From: Serratia liquefaciens
Lineage (GTDB): Bacteria > Pseudomonadota > Gammaproteobacteria > Enterobacterales > Enterobacteriaceae
Length of the DNA stretch: 64,000 nt
Assembly: GCA_012719855.1 (NCBI GenBank)
Contig: JAAXZN010000029.1
Coordinates: 98,526 to 162,525 of the forward strand
Direction: 5' to 3'
The notes beneath the pieces are model-generated. The model was not told the DNA's origin, searched no databases, and saw nothing but the letters and a program-made list of their open reading frames with translations. A program made the translations under genes and the position numbers. Positions 8,897 to 17,380 of the stretch are shown here, one piece after another; positions within the stretch are counted from its first letter, which is position 1, and each line of letters opens with the position of its first letter.

Positions 8897-10147
8897 TCAG
8901 GACTCACCGCCCGGTTTGGGCGTCGGGTAGTCGTAATCCAGCTTCAGCGGTTCGGCGTACAGGCTGTCCCACAGTTGGCTGTACAGCTTGTCCAGCCGCC
9001 GGCTCATGTTCGCGTCGTGCAGCACAATCTCCAGATTATGCGAATTGTCCAGATAGCCGCCGGTCCAGTTGCTGGTGCCCACCCAGGCGATCCCGCCGTC
9101 GATGGTCATGATTTTACTGTGGATCACTCGGGCAAACGGGATAAACCCGCTGCTGGCCGGTGGAATGGTGACAATTCTCACCTGTACGTTCGGCACCACC
9201 GCCAGGCTCTTCAGCCAGGCGATATCCGGCTTTTTGGTATTCCAGTTGGCAACCATCAGCTCGATCTGCACACCGCGCGCGGCGGCGCTGCGCAGGGCGT
9301 TATCGATCACCGCGTAGTAAGGCCGGGTGCGCTCCGGGCCAAAAGACAACGGCGCATAGTCCATCACCTGTACCCGTACCCGCTGCCTGGCGGAAGCCAA
9401 CAGGCGCGGCAGCTCAAGCTGCGAGTCAATCACGCCCGCCGGGTTGTAGGCGCGTGGGCTGGCGATCAGGTAATTGCCCTGCGGCGTTTCCGCCGTGGGT
9501 TGGTACGTCAGTTGGGGCACCGGTTTATCCGCCGCCAGCAACGCCTGCGCCTGCCAGTCCTGTTCGAAGATCGCCTGGATCTGCCCCACGACCCCGGCAT
9601 CGCTGATGCGCAACCCGGTTTCATGGATGTGTGCCAGCGCGCGCCAGTCAAAGTTCTGGCTGCCGACAAACGCCTGCTCACCGTCCACCAGCAGGTATTT
9701 GGCATGCAGAATGCCGCCGCTCAGCCGCTGGTAAGGGATGATGCGCAGCTCCAGATTCGGGATCGCCTTGAGCTGTTCCAGCGTTTCGGGAGTAGAAATG
9801 CGGATGCCCTTCTCCTCCATCAGGAAACGAATTTTTACCCCACGTTCCCCCGCCGCTTTAAGATGCTGCAGCACGCCATCCAGCAGCGAACCCTGTTGGT
9901 TCGCCACGTAGAACTGGCCCAGATCGATGCGGGTTTTCGCCGCATCAAACATCTGCTGCCACACCTCGGCCGTGTTGCGCAGGTCATCCGCCAGCAACGC
10001 AGTTTCTACCGGTGCGGTATACACCAGCTCGTAGCCGGGAATTTCAAAGCGCGCCGCCGCATTCTGGCTCAACATCAACAGGCAACCACCCCATAACGCA
10101 GTGTAAAGGCGGCCCAGTGGCCACCGTGAATGACGGCCATTAGGCAT
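8897..10147 (-). CDS. secreted phospholipase D-family protein with two HKD motifs
   Basis: A 416-residue protein with an N-terminal hydrophobic export signal (about residues 8-32, ending near NAAARFE) and two HKD-type catalytic motifs. They are HAKYLLVDGEQAFVGSQNF around residue 178 and HSKIMTIDGGIAWVGTSNW around residue 345. Two HKD motifs form one active site in phospholipase D and related phosphodiesterases. The start at 10147 is chosen because its ATG overlaps the end of the exbB-like gene (ATGCCTAA, eight bases), indicating translational coupling. It is therefore the last gene of a TonB/Exb/receptor operon. Substrate could be phospholipid, lipid-linked phosphate or nucleic acid; none can be chosen from sequence. 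Confidence 0.87.
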   Translation of the reverse strand: MPNGRHSRWPLGRLYTALWGGCLLMLSQNAAARFEIPGYELVYTAPVETALLADDLRNTAEVWQQMFDAAKTRIDLGQFYVANQQGSLLDGVLQHLKAAGERGVKIRFLMEEKGIRISTPETLEQLKAIPNLELRIIPYQRLSGGILHAKYLLVDGEQAFVGSQNFDWRALAHIHETGLRISDAGVVGQIQAIFEQDWQAQALLAADKPVPQLTYQPTAETPQGNYLIASPRAYNPAGVIDSQLELPRLLASARQRVRVQVMDYAPLSFGPERTRPYYAVIDNALRSAAARGVQIELMVANWNTKKPDIAWLKSLAVVPNVQVRIVTIPPASSGFIPFARVIHSKIMTIDGGIAWVGTSNWTGGYLDNSHNLEIVLHDANMSRRLDKLYSQLWDSLYAEPLKLDYDYPTPKPGGES

Positions 10148-10790
10148 AGCGCGGCACCTCGCTGTCAACCCGTTGCTCGCGGCTGCCGTTTTCCGGGCGG
10201 CTGCCCGGCGCACCGGCGCGGATCAGCAGCACCTTCAACAGTTCGTTAATCCGCTCCATGCGGCTTTGCAGATAGTTGTTCCCCACCAGGCACAGCAGCG
10301 CGATGGCGATACCCAGCCCGGTAGCGTACAGCGCGGTGCCCATCCCGGCAGAAACCAGGCTCGGCTCGGACACCCCCGAGGCAGCCAGTGCCTTAAAGGT
10401 TTCGATAATCCCCATCACCGTCCCCAGCAGCCCCAACAGCGGCGCCGCGGTAACGATAGTTTCCAGCAACCACAGGCCCCGCGCCATCAGCGGCTTGCTC
10501 AACAGATACTGAGCGTCGATCAGATCACCGATCGCCTCGCGGTCACCGGCACGGTGTTTTTGCTCCAGCACCGGTGAAATCACCGCCAGCGGCAGGCTGT
10601 TGCGCTGGGTCAACTCATCCGGCAGATCGGCCGTGCGGTGCACGTCCAACGTCAGCGCCTGCTCCAGTCGACGCGCCTGGCGCTGGGTATAGGCGAAGTA
10701 CAATGCACGTTCGATAATGATCACCAGTGCAATCGCCAGCGCGGCGTACATCACGTAGAAAATAATGTCGTGTAATAGATTGGCATTCAT
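10140..10790 (-). CDS. ExbB/TolQ/MotA-family proton channel
   Basis: A 216-residue inner-membrane protein with a first transmembrane segment at residues 8-28. Two more lie in the conserved block from about residue 108 (LETIVTAAPLLGLLGTVMGIIETF, then GMGTALYATGLGIAIALLCLVGNN). That block is the ExbB/TolQ signature. It should combine with the ExbD-like protein encoded at 13968-14375 to energise the TonB of the same operon. The ribosome binding site GAGGA lies six bases before the ATG. The C-terminal tail is short and charged. In the operon it is separated from the receptor gene only by an ERIC element. Confidence 0.9.
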   Translation of the reverse strand: MNANLLHDIIFYVMYAALAIALVIIIERALYFAYTQRQARRLEQALTLDVHRTADLPDELTQRNSLPLAVISPVLEQKHRAGDREAIGDLIDAQYLLSKPLMARGLWLLETIVTAAPLLGLLGTVMGIIETFKALAASGVSEPSLVSAGMGTALYATGLGIAIALLCLVGNNYLQSRMERINELLKVLLIRAGAPGSRPENGSREQRVDSEVPRYA

Positions 10791-10801
10791 CGTTCAGTCC
10801 T

Positions 10802-10928
10802 CTTACCCGTCGTCTTTCAAGCCGCAGCGTTGTTACCTGCACTCGCTCACCCCAGTTACTTACTTAAGTAAGCGCCTGGGGATGAGCGAGTTGGCCGCCT
10901 GGCTGCAACTTGAAAGCCGCAGGGTATA
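10802..10928 (-). repeat. ERIC element, copy 2 (127 bp), inside the TonB operon
   Basis: The reverse complement reads TATACCCTGCGG at its start and matches copy 1 (3117-3243) along its whole 127-bp length, including the ERIC2-type core. It fills nearly all of the gap between the receptor gene and the exbB-like gene on the minus strand. It will therefore be transcribed as part of the message and can fold into a long hairpin there. Confidence 0.93.
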
Positions 10929-10933
10929 AATAG

Positions 10934-13174
10934 TTAAAAGGTGGCTTCCAGCGATACGCTGAAGGTACGTTCTTCACCGACGTTGTAGTAAGGCGTGCTG
11001 GCCCTCACGCCGTTATAAGGCACAGAGTTGAAGGTCGTGGTGCGCACCGAAGTCAGGTACTCCTTGTCAAACAGGTTGCTGATGCCAAAACGGAGCGCCG
11101 CACTCTTGACGATCTTCTTGTCCACCGGCAGATGCACCCCCGCCGCCAGATCGAATACCGTACGGCCGCCAATCTTCTCGTCATTGGTCAGGTCGCCGTA
11201 GAACGCACTGACGTACTTGCCGCTCAGGCTGCTGTAATACAAACCGTCGTCATAACCCAGGGTCACGTTAAGCAGGTTTTTGGGCACGTTCGGCACCTCT
11301 TTGCCGCTGGTCGGTAGCGGCAGGCCGCCGTTGCTGACAATGTCGCTCTTCTGCTTGGACTCGGTATAGGTGTAAGAGGTGTAGTAGTTGAAGTTATGCG
11401 GCAGTTGACCACTCCACTCCAGCTCCAGCCCTTTGTTCTCTACGTTGCCGATGTTCATCATCTCGTAGTCACCGGCCGGGTTGGTGGTGGAGATTTGACG
11501 GTCGCTGTAGCGCATGTAGAACAGCGAGGCGCTCAGCAGCATATCTTCACGCTCGAAGCGCCAGCCCAGTTCCTGGTTCCAGCTCAGTTCCGGTTTGGTG
11601 CTGATGGAATCGCCGACGTTGTACAACACATAGTTTGGCGGGGTGCGCATGTTGCGCGTCAGGTTATAGAACACCTGGTTTTCCGGGTTCAGCTTGTAGC
11701 TGGCGCTGAAGTTCGGCAGGAATTCATGGTATTTGGCATCACGCTTTTCCGGCACGTTATACAGGCTGCCCTTGTTATCGCCTTTTCGTTCAACGTACTG
11801 ATAGGCCAGCCCACCGACGAAGGTCCAGTTCGGCGTCGCGAACCAGGTGTCCTGCAGCCACAATTTTTGCGCCGGGGTAATGGTGTACTGGTTACGCCCC
11901 TGCACGGTTTTGCCGTTGGCGTCCTTCACCTGATCGGAACCGCCCGGTTTGCCCGAGAGCTGCTGCGGGTTGCCGTCGTCCTTGATGCCGATAAACGGCT
12001 GGGTCTGCGACTGGCGCGCGCGTTCAAACCAGTAGCCGATATCCAGGCTGTGCTGATCGTTGATGTCCCACTTCAGCTTGGTGGTGATGCCCGGCCGCCA
12101 GGTCTGGGTCCAGGAAGGGCGGTAATAGGTGTTGGACTGCAAGTTGCTGAGGTCATACTGACCGGCCCGGTCCGAGGTATTGGACAATACCGATGCCGTC
12201 TGGCCGCTGAAGCTGCCGCCGTTCCCCCAGTAGTAGTACGGCTGCAGGGTCAATGCCAGGTTGTCGCGCAGCTGCAGTTTCTGGGTGAACGTCAGGTTGA
12301 AATTCTCGAACGGATTACGGTTGAGCTTGTAGTAACGAGTCAGCTGGCCCCGGTTGTTGTAGGACGGCGTGGTGTCATAATCGCCACGGGGGTCCTCCGC
12401 GAACTGCGCCTTGCTGCGGGTGTTGTAGTTGACGTTATTTTGCTGGTTGTACTTCATGATCAGGTTGCTGCTGTTGCCGTTACCGTCCTCATACAACGAG
12501 TTCATCTCGAACTTGTTGGAGTACAGACGCCCTTCCCCGCGCCACTTTTTGGCCTCGGTGTGCGAATAGGAGATCCAGTTGCTGAAGCCGTTGTACTCAC
12601 CGGTCTCCAGACGGGCAAAGGTTTTGCTCAGGTTGTTGCTGCCCAGCGTCTGTTTGACGAAGCCGCCGAAGTCCTTCGACGGACGTCGCGTTACCATGCC
12701 AATATTGCCGCCGCTGGAGCCAATGTGCGGGCCGTCGGCTTCCGAGGAGCCTTGGGTGACGAACACTTCTTCCAGGTTCTCCGAATCGCCCAGCAGGTTC
12801 GGGTAAACCGCGTAGTTGCCGGAGTCGTTTATCGGGATCCCGTCCACCGACAGGCCAATTTGATCGGAGTTCATACCGCGCATGGTGTAATCGACGCCGC
12901 TCAGACCGCTGGCGTCGTCGCTGTTAACGTTCAGGCCCGGCGTATATTTCAGTTTGTCGATGGCGTTGGCCGCCGCCGGCATTTTATCCATCGCCTCTTT
13001 GGTGACGGTGGAGCGCGACTTGGCGCTGTCCTCCTGCACCATCATGCCGCCCCCCAGCGACTGCCCTTTTACGTTGATGGTGCCGACGTCGGTCGAGTCC
13101 GCCGCCAGCACGGCACCCGGCAACATCGCCGACATCACTGCCAGATAAATCCCAGATCGATTGAAAGATTTCAT
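10934..13174 (-). CDS. TonB-dependent outer-membrane receptor
   Basis: A receptor of about 746 residues with a signal peptide (MKSFNRSG...GAVLA). A plug domain follows from about residue 30 (AANAIDKLKYTPGLNV, MRGMNSDQIGLSVDGIPIND), then a 22-strand beta-barrel ending in the aromatic C-terminus SLEATF. The TonB-box region is near DVGTINVKG. The ligand is unknown: the sequence does not point clearly to siderophore, haem or vitamin B12. It lies in one operon with its own TonB and ExbD (upstream) and ExbB and phospholipase D (downstream). No convincing Fur box was seen upstream of the operon, so regulation by something other than iron is possible. An in-frame ATG at 13183 is an alternative start. 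Confidence 0.9.
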   Translation of the reverse strand: MKSFNRSGIYLAVMSAMLPGAVLAADSTDVGTINVKGQSLGGGMMVQEDSAKSRSTVTKEAMDKMPAAANAIDKLKYTPGLNVNSDDASGLSGVDYTMRGMNSDQIGLSVDGIPINDSGNYAVYPNLLGDSENLEEVFVTQGSSEADGPHIGSSGGNIGMVTRRPSKDFGGFVKQTLGSNNLSKTFARLETGEYNGFSNWISYSHTEAKKWRGEGRLYSNKFEMNSLYEDGNGNSSNLIMKYNQQNNVNYNTRSKAQFAEDPRGDYDTTPSYNNRGQLTRYYKLNRNPFENFNLTFTQKLQLRDNLALTLQPYYYWGNGGSFSGQTASVLSNTSDRAGQYDLSNLQSNTYYRPSWTQTWRPGITTKLKWDINDQHSLDIGYWFERARQSQTQPFIGIKDDGNPQQLSGKPGGSDQVKDANGKTVQGRNQYTITPAQKLWLQDTWFATPNWTFVGGLAYQYVERKGDNKGSLYNVPEKRDAKYHEFLPNFSASYKLNPENQVFYNLTRNMRTPPNYVLYNVGDSISTKPELSWNQELGWRFEREDMLLSASLFYMRYSDRQISTTNPAGDYEMMNIGNVENKGLELEWSGQLPHNFNYYTSYTYTESKQKSDIVSNGGLPLPTSGKEVPNVPKNLLNVTLGYDDGLYYSSLSGKYVSAFYGDLTNDEKIGGRTVFDLAAGVHLPVDKKIVKSAALRFGISNLFDKEYLTSVRTTTFNSVPYNGVRASTPYYNVGEERTFSVSLEATF

Positions 13175-13213
13175 TGTTTCCATCCCATAAAAATCAAACT
13201 GTTATACCAGGCA

Positions 13214-13966
13214 TCAAGGCGCCTGATAATTGAACGTGGCTGAAAATCTTTTGGTTGTCTGCCCGTTGAAAGCCTCACTTGGGAACGGCTTCACCTGGCT
13301 GATACTTTGCAAACTGCTGAGCGCCGCGCGGTTGAGCAGCATGCTGGGGGCCTTATTGGTGATGCCGGACGAGATCACCCGACCGCTGCGATCCACCTCC
13401 AGCCACACCTCGACGTTGCCCTGCGGCCGTTCAAGCGAAGCCTGTCGCCCGCTGGGATAGCGCTTGCGCTGCTCCAGCTCATGGCGCAATGCCTGCAGAT
13501 AACCGTTTTCAATGGCCTGCGCGTTCACCTTCGGTGCCGCCGGAGCCGGCGGAACGGGTTGTATGGCGGGCTTGCTGACCAGGGTTCTCGGCGCTGTCGG
13601 TACCGCGACCGGCCTGGCCTTTTCCACCGGTTTGGCTTTCTCCTTCACCGGTTTGGGTTTGGGTTTCGGCTGCGGCTTGGGCACCGGTTTGGCCTCGACA
13701 ATCGGCTCAGGTGCAGGCACCACGGGTTCAGGAAGGGGCTCAGGTTCCGGCGGCGGTGGCTCGGGTTGCGGTGGGGTTTCCACCGGCGGCTCCGGTTCCG
13801 GCTGTGGCTGAGGTTCCGGCTCGACCAATGCCAGCTCCATGGCGGTTTCGTCATAGCGCGGCTGAATTTTCAGCGCCGCCTGTTGGCTGGCGAACAGCAC
13901 GCAGCCCGCGACGATCAGCGCCGGCAACCAGCTGAAAAGGTGACGTGAACGATAGAGCAGATACAT
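13214..13966 (-). CDS. TonB-like energy-transducing protein
   Basis: A 250-residue protein with a short cytoplasmic tail and one transmembrane segment (about residues 12-28). A long Pro-Glu then Pro-Lys repeat region spans residues 50-125, the rigid periplasmic spacer of TonB. The C-terminal TonB domain runs from about residue 150 (YLQALRHELEQRKRYPSGRQ, GNVEVWLEVDRSGRV). Its ATG follows the ExbD stop by one base (TGACATG). It should connect the ExbB/ExbD motor to the receptor encoded next. This is not the housekeeping tonB locus, so it is probably dedicated to the neighbouring receptor. Confidence 0.92.
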   Translation of the reverse strand: MYLLYRSRHLFSWLPALIVAGCVLFASQQAALKIQPRYDETAMELALVEPEPQPQPEPEPPVETPPQPEPPPPEPEPLPEPVVPAPEPIVEAKPVPKPQPKPKPKPVKEKAKPVEKARPVAVPTAPRTLVSKPAIQPVPPAPAAPKVNAQAIENGYLQALRHELEQRKRYPSGRQASLERPQGNVEVWLEVDRSGRVISSGITNKAPSMLLNRAALSSLQSISQVKPFPSEAFNGQTTKRFSATFNYQAP

Positions 13967-13967
13967 G

Positions 13968-14375
13968 TCACAGCTTCCGTGTGGCGATGGAGACGGAGAA
14001 GAAACCGCCCTGACGCAGGTTATCCATCACCGCGACCAGGCGCTCTACCGCAACGCCTTTGTCGCTGTTGACGATAATGGTGGTGGTCTGGTTGGCCTGC
14101 TGCTGTTGCTTCAACGTGCTGACCAACGCGCTCAGTGCAATGGGCTGACCGTCCAACTGCAGTTGTTCCTCAGCGCCCAACGTGATGATCGCCTTCTTCT
14201 GCGGCTTCAATTGCTGAGCGCTACCTGCGGACGGCAACTGAGTCTTCAGCCCAAGGGCCGGGATCACGTTCAGGCTAATCAACACAAAAAACACCAGTAA
14301 AAACATCATCACGTCGATCATCGGGATCAGTTCGATGTGCGCTTTGTTCTTTTTCGGCTCGTTCCAGTTACGCAT
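13968..14375 (-). CDS. ExbD/TolR-like protein
   Basis: A 135-residue protein with a single N-terminal transmembrane helix containing the conserved proton-relay aspartate in MIDVMMFLLVFFVL (about residue 20). A periplasmic TolR/ExbD domain follows, ending in VMDNLRQGGFFSVSIATRKL. The start at 14375 is favoured by GGGAGG eight bases upstream; the frame is open ten codons further, but that extension has no such site. As the first gene of the operon it lies far from its ExbB partner (last but one), an unusual split order. Confidence 0.9.
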   Translation of the reverse strand: MRNWNEPKKNKAHIELIPMIDVMMFLLVFFVLISLNVIPALGLKTQLPSAGSAQQLKPQKKAIITLGAEEQLQLDGQPIALSALVSTLKQQQQANQTTTIIVNSDKGVAVERLVAVMDNLRQGGFFSVSIATRKL

Positions 14376-14881
14376 GACACGCCCTCCCAAAAGCAAAGCA
14401 GCCAATATAGAGAGCCTATGTTTATCTTTTGTTACGTTTGTGTGATCTTATTTTCACAATGCAGCGGTTTTGAGAGTTTTTTCTCAGGCAATCACTGGTC
14501 GGAGGGGATATATAACCAATTAATTAACGATGATTTTTTGAGGAATAATTGTCAGGAAGGGCTTAGAGCGGTAATGCATAGGCAGGTAAGCTGTGATTAT
14601 TCTGACACTTTACAGCAAGATCTTCAGGCCGTGTTTTTGCACCAGAGAAAGAAGTTTCAGCGACGGGCCTCCCGGCAGTTCCCTGTCGCAATTTTGCCCA
14701 CCTACAGCTTCGCGATGCCCGTTTAAGGCAACGAGAAAATCTGGCTTTTGCTAACAGTACCGGACCTTTAAAGCGGCAGAGGTAACGAAAGGAAAAGCAC
14801 TGCGGAGACCTGCGCAAAACGGTGTTTTTTAGCCATAAAAAAAGACGCCCGCAGGCGTCTTTTCTACAGCGACTGAATCAA
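14376..14881. other. 506-bp intergenic region between exbD-like gene and ldtB
   Basis: No convincing gene is seen here; the open frames on both strands lack start signals and resemble no family I know. The left part (14400-14560) is AT-rich and should hold the promoter of the leftward TonB operon. It contains TGTGA and TCACA half-sites at 14441-14458, but spaced by eight bases rather than the six of CRP sites. The right end holds the ldtB terminator. Confidence 0.5.
14837..14863 (-). terminator. intrinsic terminator of ldtB
   Basis: On the minus strand, AAAGACGCC-TGCG-GGCGTCTTT is a nine-pair stem followed by a run of T (plus-strand A-run at 14837-14843). It lies 19 bases after the ldtB stop. 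Confidence 0.9.
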
Positions 14882-15802
14882 TCAGTTCACTTTAACCGGC
14901 ATACCGGAACGGGCTTTGATTGCCGCGTCCACTTCGCTCTGGTTAACCGCTGGGTCCATCATCACTTTGCCCACTGGCGCAGAGATGGTCAACGGCACCG
15001 GATCTTTGGACTGCAGCTGTTCTTCGTTAGCAGAAAGTGGGTTGTGCACTTCAATGTAACGGGAACCGTCCGGCTCAACGCTGGCTTTGATCGGCTCGTT
15101 GATGAACTGCACGCGGGTGCCGACCGGAACGTTTTCAAACAGGAACTTGATGTCGTCAGCACGCAGACGCACACAGCCATGGCTCACGCGCAGACCGATA
15201 CCAAAGTTGGCGTTGGTGCCGTGGATGGCATACAGACGACCGACGTACAGCGCGTACAGCCCCATAGGGTTGTCCGGACCGGCCGGGAATACCGCAGGCA
15301 GGATCTCGCCGTCAGCGGCGTATTCTGCGCGCATCTTGGCAGTTGGCGTCCAGGTCGGGCCGTCTTTCTTGCGCTGCACGGTGGTGGTCCAGTTCAGCGG
15401 GGTGTCTTTGCCCAACTGGCCGATACCGATGGGCAACACGATCACGGTGTTGGTGCCTTTCGGGTAGTAGTACAAACGCATCTCGGCGCTGTTGATGATG
15501 ATGCCTTCACGTGGCGCATCCGGCAGGATCAACTGCTGTGGGATGGTCAGAGTGCTGCCCGCCTTCGGCAGGAAAGGATCCACACCCGGGTTGGCTTCCA
15601 GCATATTGCTCAGGCCCATCTGGTATTGAGCGGCAAAGCTCTCCAGCGGCAGCTTGCTGTCTTCCGGTACGGTGATTTGGATGTTCTCACCCACCAGACG
15701 GCTGTCTTTGGCAGGCAAAGGATATACAACGGCGAAGGCAGCCTGGCTGAAAGCCACCAGTGCCGTAAACAGGGTTAGGAACGCGCGAATGCTCATTTTC
15801 AT
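14882..15802 (-). CDS. ldtB: L,D-transpeptidase LdtB (YbiS)
   Basis: A 306-residue periplasmic enzyme with a signal peptide ending near AFAVVYPLP, a LysM-like N-terminal region and a YkuD catalytic domain. The active-site signature [21 protein letters not shown] contains the nucleophile Cys210. Length and sequence follow E. coli YbiS/LdtB closely throughout ([40 protein letters not shown]). The enzyme attaches Braun lipoprotein to meso-diaminopimelate in peptidoglycan. The ATG at 15802 gives the E. coli length; an in-frame GTG at 15823 is open but would add seven residues before the signal peptide. Confidence 0.95.
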   Translation of the reverse strand: MKMSIRAFLTLFTALVAFSQAAFAVVYPLPAKDSRLVGENIQITVPEDSKLPLESFAAQYQMGLSNMLEANPGVDPFLPKAGSTLTIPQQLILPDAPREGIIINSAEMRLYYYPKGTNTVIVLPIGIGQLGKDTPLNWTTTVQRKKDGPTWTPTAKMRAEYAADGEILPAVFPAGPDNPMGLYALYVGRLYAIHGTNANFGIGLRVSHGCVRLRADDIKFLFENVPVGTRVQFINEPIKASVEPDGSRYIEVHNPLSANEEQLQSKDPVPLTISAPVGKVMMDPAVNQSEVDAAIKARSGMPVKVN

Positions 15803-15973
15803 CTTCGTGTTGGTAGTGGCCACTGGCAGTTATCAATATAGGTTATGCGGCCATAAATGACCGGATGCGCATTATATGTGCACATCGGCCCAAGTGTGAA
15901 ACATTACCAGCGCAATATCGAACTTTTTTGTAACCTGGTGCGGCACGGAGAGGTTTTTCTGCGAAAACTGCCG

Positions 15974-16852
15974 TTAAAGCGCAGCGGCCGGCGGTGACGT
16001 TCGGCGAATCGGGATCAGATATTCGCAGCGGATCGCCGTACCGGGTGCGTTGCAAACCTCACCCGGCGTCGGATAAAAACGCTCGATATCCTGCCCGGGG
16101 CGCCGTACGGCTTTCATCATGGGCATCGCGGCTTCATACAGGCGGTCCACGAAGTTTGGCAACTCTTCGACCTGCCCCTGGTAGGTAAAGCTGGCGTAAT
16201 CCCCCTGTTCGATCAGCACCTGCTCCCCTTCGGCCTGCTCATCCGCCAGCGCCAGAGTATAGGCCATGCGTTGACCATCAAGCTGTCGGCTGTCCGCTTC
16301 CAGGCTGGTGAGGCCGTAGACCACCGCCGGTGGCGCAACTTCGGGTTGCAGCACCTGGTTCCAGACATACTGGCGCAGCTCATTTTTCGAACGTTGCATT
16401 TGCCCCAGAGTGCAGCAGCGGCGCTGGGTACGTCCCACCAGCTGCATGGCCGGCAGAGTGACAATATCCCCCTGCGGCAATGGGCCTTCTGCCATCCGCA
16501 GCGGCGGCTGCATGCCGTGGCTGGACCAATCCGCACTGCGGCGATAGCCGGCCGGTGGCAAACCAAACTGTTTTTTGAAGCAACGGGTGAAGGTCTGCTG
16601 GGAATCGAACTGGTACTTATCGGCAATGCAGGCCACGCCGGTATGGGTGAGCCGCAGCTCACGCGCGGCGGCGGTCAAACGCCTGCGCCGGGCGTAGGTG
16701 CCCAGAATATGGCCGGTCAACTGCTTGAACAGCCGTTGCAAATGCCATTTGGAATAACCGGATTTGGCGGCGATATCGTCCAGCGTCAGCGGCTGGTCGA
16801 GGTTTGCTTCAATCCAGGCCAGCAGTTGCGCAATTACCTGTTGCTGATACAT
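15974..16852 (-). CDS. Rob-like AraC-family regulator with GyrI-like effector domain
   Basis: A 292-residue regulator. The N-terminal AraC/XylS DNA-binding domain (residues 8-105) contains SGYSKWHLQRLFKQLTGH and FDSQQTFTRCFKKQFGLPPAGYRR, closely similar to Rob/MarA/SoxS. A C-terminal GyrI-like ligand-binding domain follows (about 130-290). Rob itself has this same architecture and regulates stress and efflux genes. This protein is a paralogue rather than certain Rob, because it is encoded just 16 bases downstream of an unknown small gene (16869-17264) with which it forms an operon. Confidence 0.85.
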   Translation of the reverse strand: MYQQQVIAQLLAWIEANLDQPLTLDDIAAKSGYSKWHLQRLFKQLTGHILGTYARRRRLTAAARELRLTHTGVACIADKYQFDSQQTFTRCFKKQFGLPPAGYRRSADWSSHGMQPPLRMAEGPLPQGDIVTLPAMQLVGRTQRRCCTLGQMQRSKNELRQYVWNQVLQPEVAPPAVVYGLTSLEADSRQLDGQRMAYTLALADEQAEGEQVLIEQGDYASFTYQGQVEELPNFVDRLYEAAMPMMKAVRRPGQDIERFYPTPGEVCNAPGTAIRCEYLIPIRRTSPPAAAL

Positions 16853-16868
16853 GGCGCTTCCTTATTAA

Positions 16869-17264
16869 TTATTGTTCCCGTGGCTCGAGCAGGCGCTGTG
16901 CCAGCTCATGAGCCTGCTGCTCACTGGCCACCACCATCACCGGGTAGCCCCAGAAACGGCTGGCGAAATCGACAAACCCTTCCGCTGCCTGGCGGCGCAC
17001 GTCGTCCGGCTCGATCAGCACCATGCCTTTTACCCACTGCGCCAGCGCCTCGCGGTGATCGCGTTTCCACAAGGCGACCTGGGTGCGCTCGTCGCGATCC
17101 TGCTCGCCGCTCTCATCCATACGACGATCGCAAAGCAGCACAAACGGCTGTTCTCGCTGCAGCAAGGTGCTGAATTCGGCAAATTCGGCGAGGGTATCTT
17201 TCGGTTCACCGGCGGCTTGCTGACGCATCCAGACCAGCGGGAAGGTTGCAGAGTCTAATGACAT
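16869..17264 (-). CDS. conserved hypothetical protein
   Basis: A 131-residue, acidic, soluble protein with no signal peptide or transmembrane segment. The start at 17264 is preferred to the longer open frame (17327) because AGGAG lies seven bases before it. I do not recognise the family. The sequence has a short alpha/beta character: FVLLCDRRMDESG, KGMVLIEPDDV, GYPVMVVASEQQAHELAQRLLE. It lies 16 bases upstream of the Rob-like regulator in one transcription unit and is divergent from an AraC regulator gene, whose promoter shares the 116-bp gap. Confidence 0.65.
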   Translation of the reverse strand: MSLDSATFPLVWMRQQAAGEPKDTLAEFAEFSTLLQREQPFVLLCDRRMDESGEQDRDERTQVALWKRDHREALAQWVKGMVLIEPDDVRRQAAEGFVDFASRFWGYPVMVVASEQQAHELAQRLLEPREQ

Positions 17265-17380
17265 GAGACTTCTCCTAAGAGTTCGAAAACGTGCGCTTAT
17301 TTTATCGACGACCGCACTAGACCACATTGCGCAATCAGGACATAATATTGCTCTATTGCGCCAATTTGAGAATTATTCTC

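Noticed and set aside
8849..10096. 415-codon plus-strand frame opposite the phospholipase D gene
   Set aside because: Shadow of the minus-strand gene, which has two HKD motifs and a coupled start.
11396..13243. 615-codon open frame opposite the TonB-dependent receptor
   Set aside because: It is the antisense shadow of a GC-rich coding gene; composition is Arg/Val/Ala/Gln-rich with no family resemblance, while the minus strand encodes a clear receptor.
14441..14458. TGTGA...TCACA as a CRP site before the TonB operon
   Set aside because: The half-sites are eight rather than six bases apart, which does not fit CRP.
14563..14817. 84-codon minus-strand frame in the exbD-ldtB gap
   Set aside because: No ribosome binding site, atypical Arg/Ser/Cys-rich composition and no recognisable fold.
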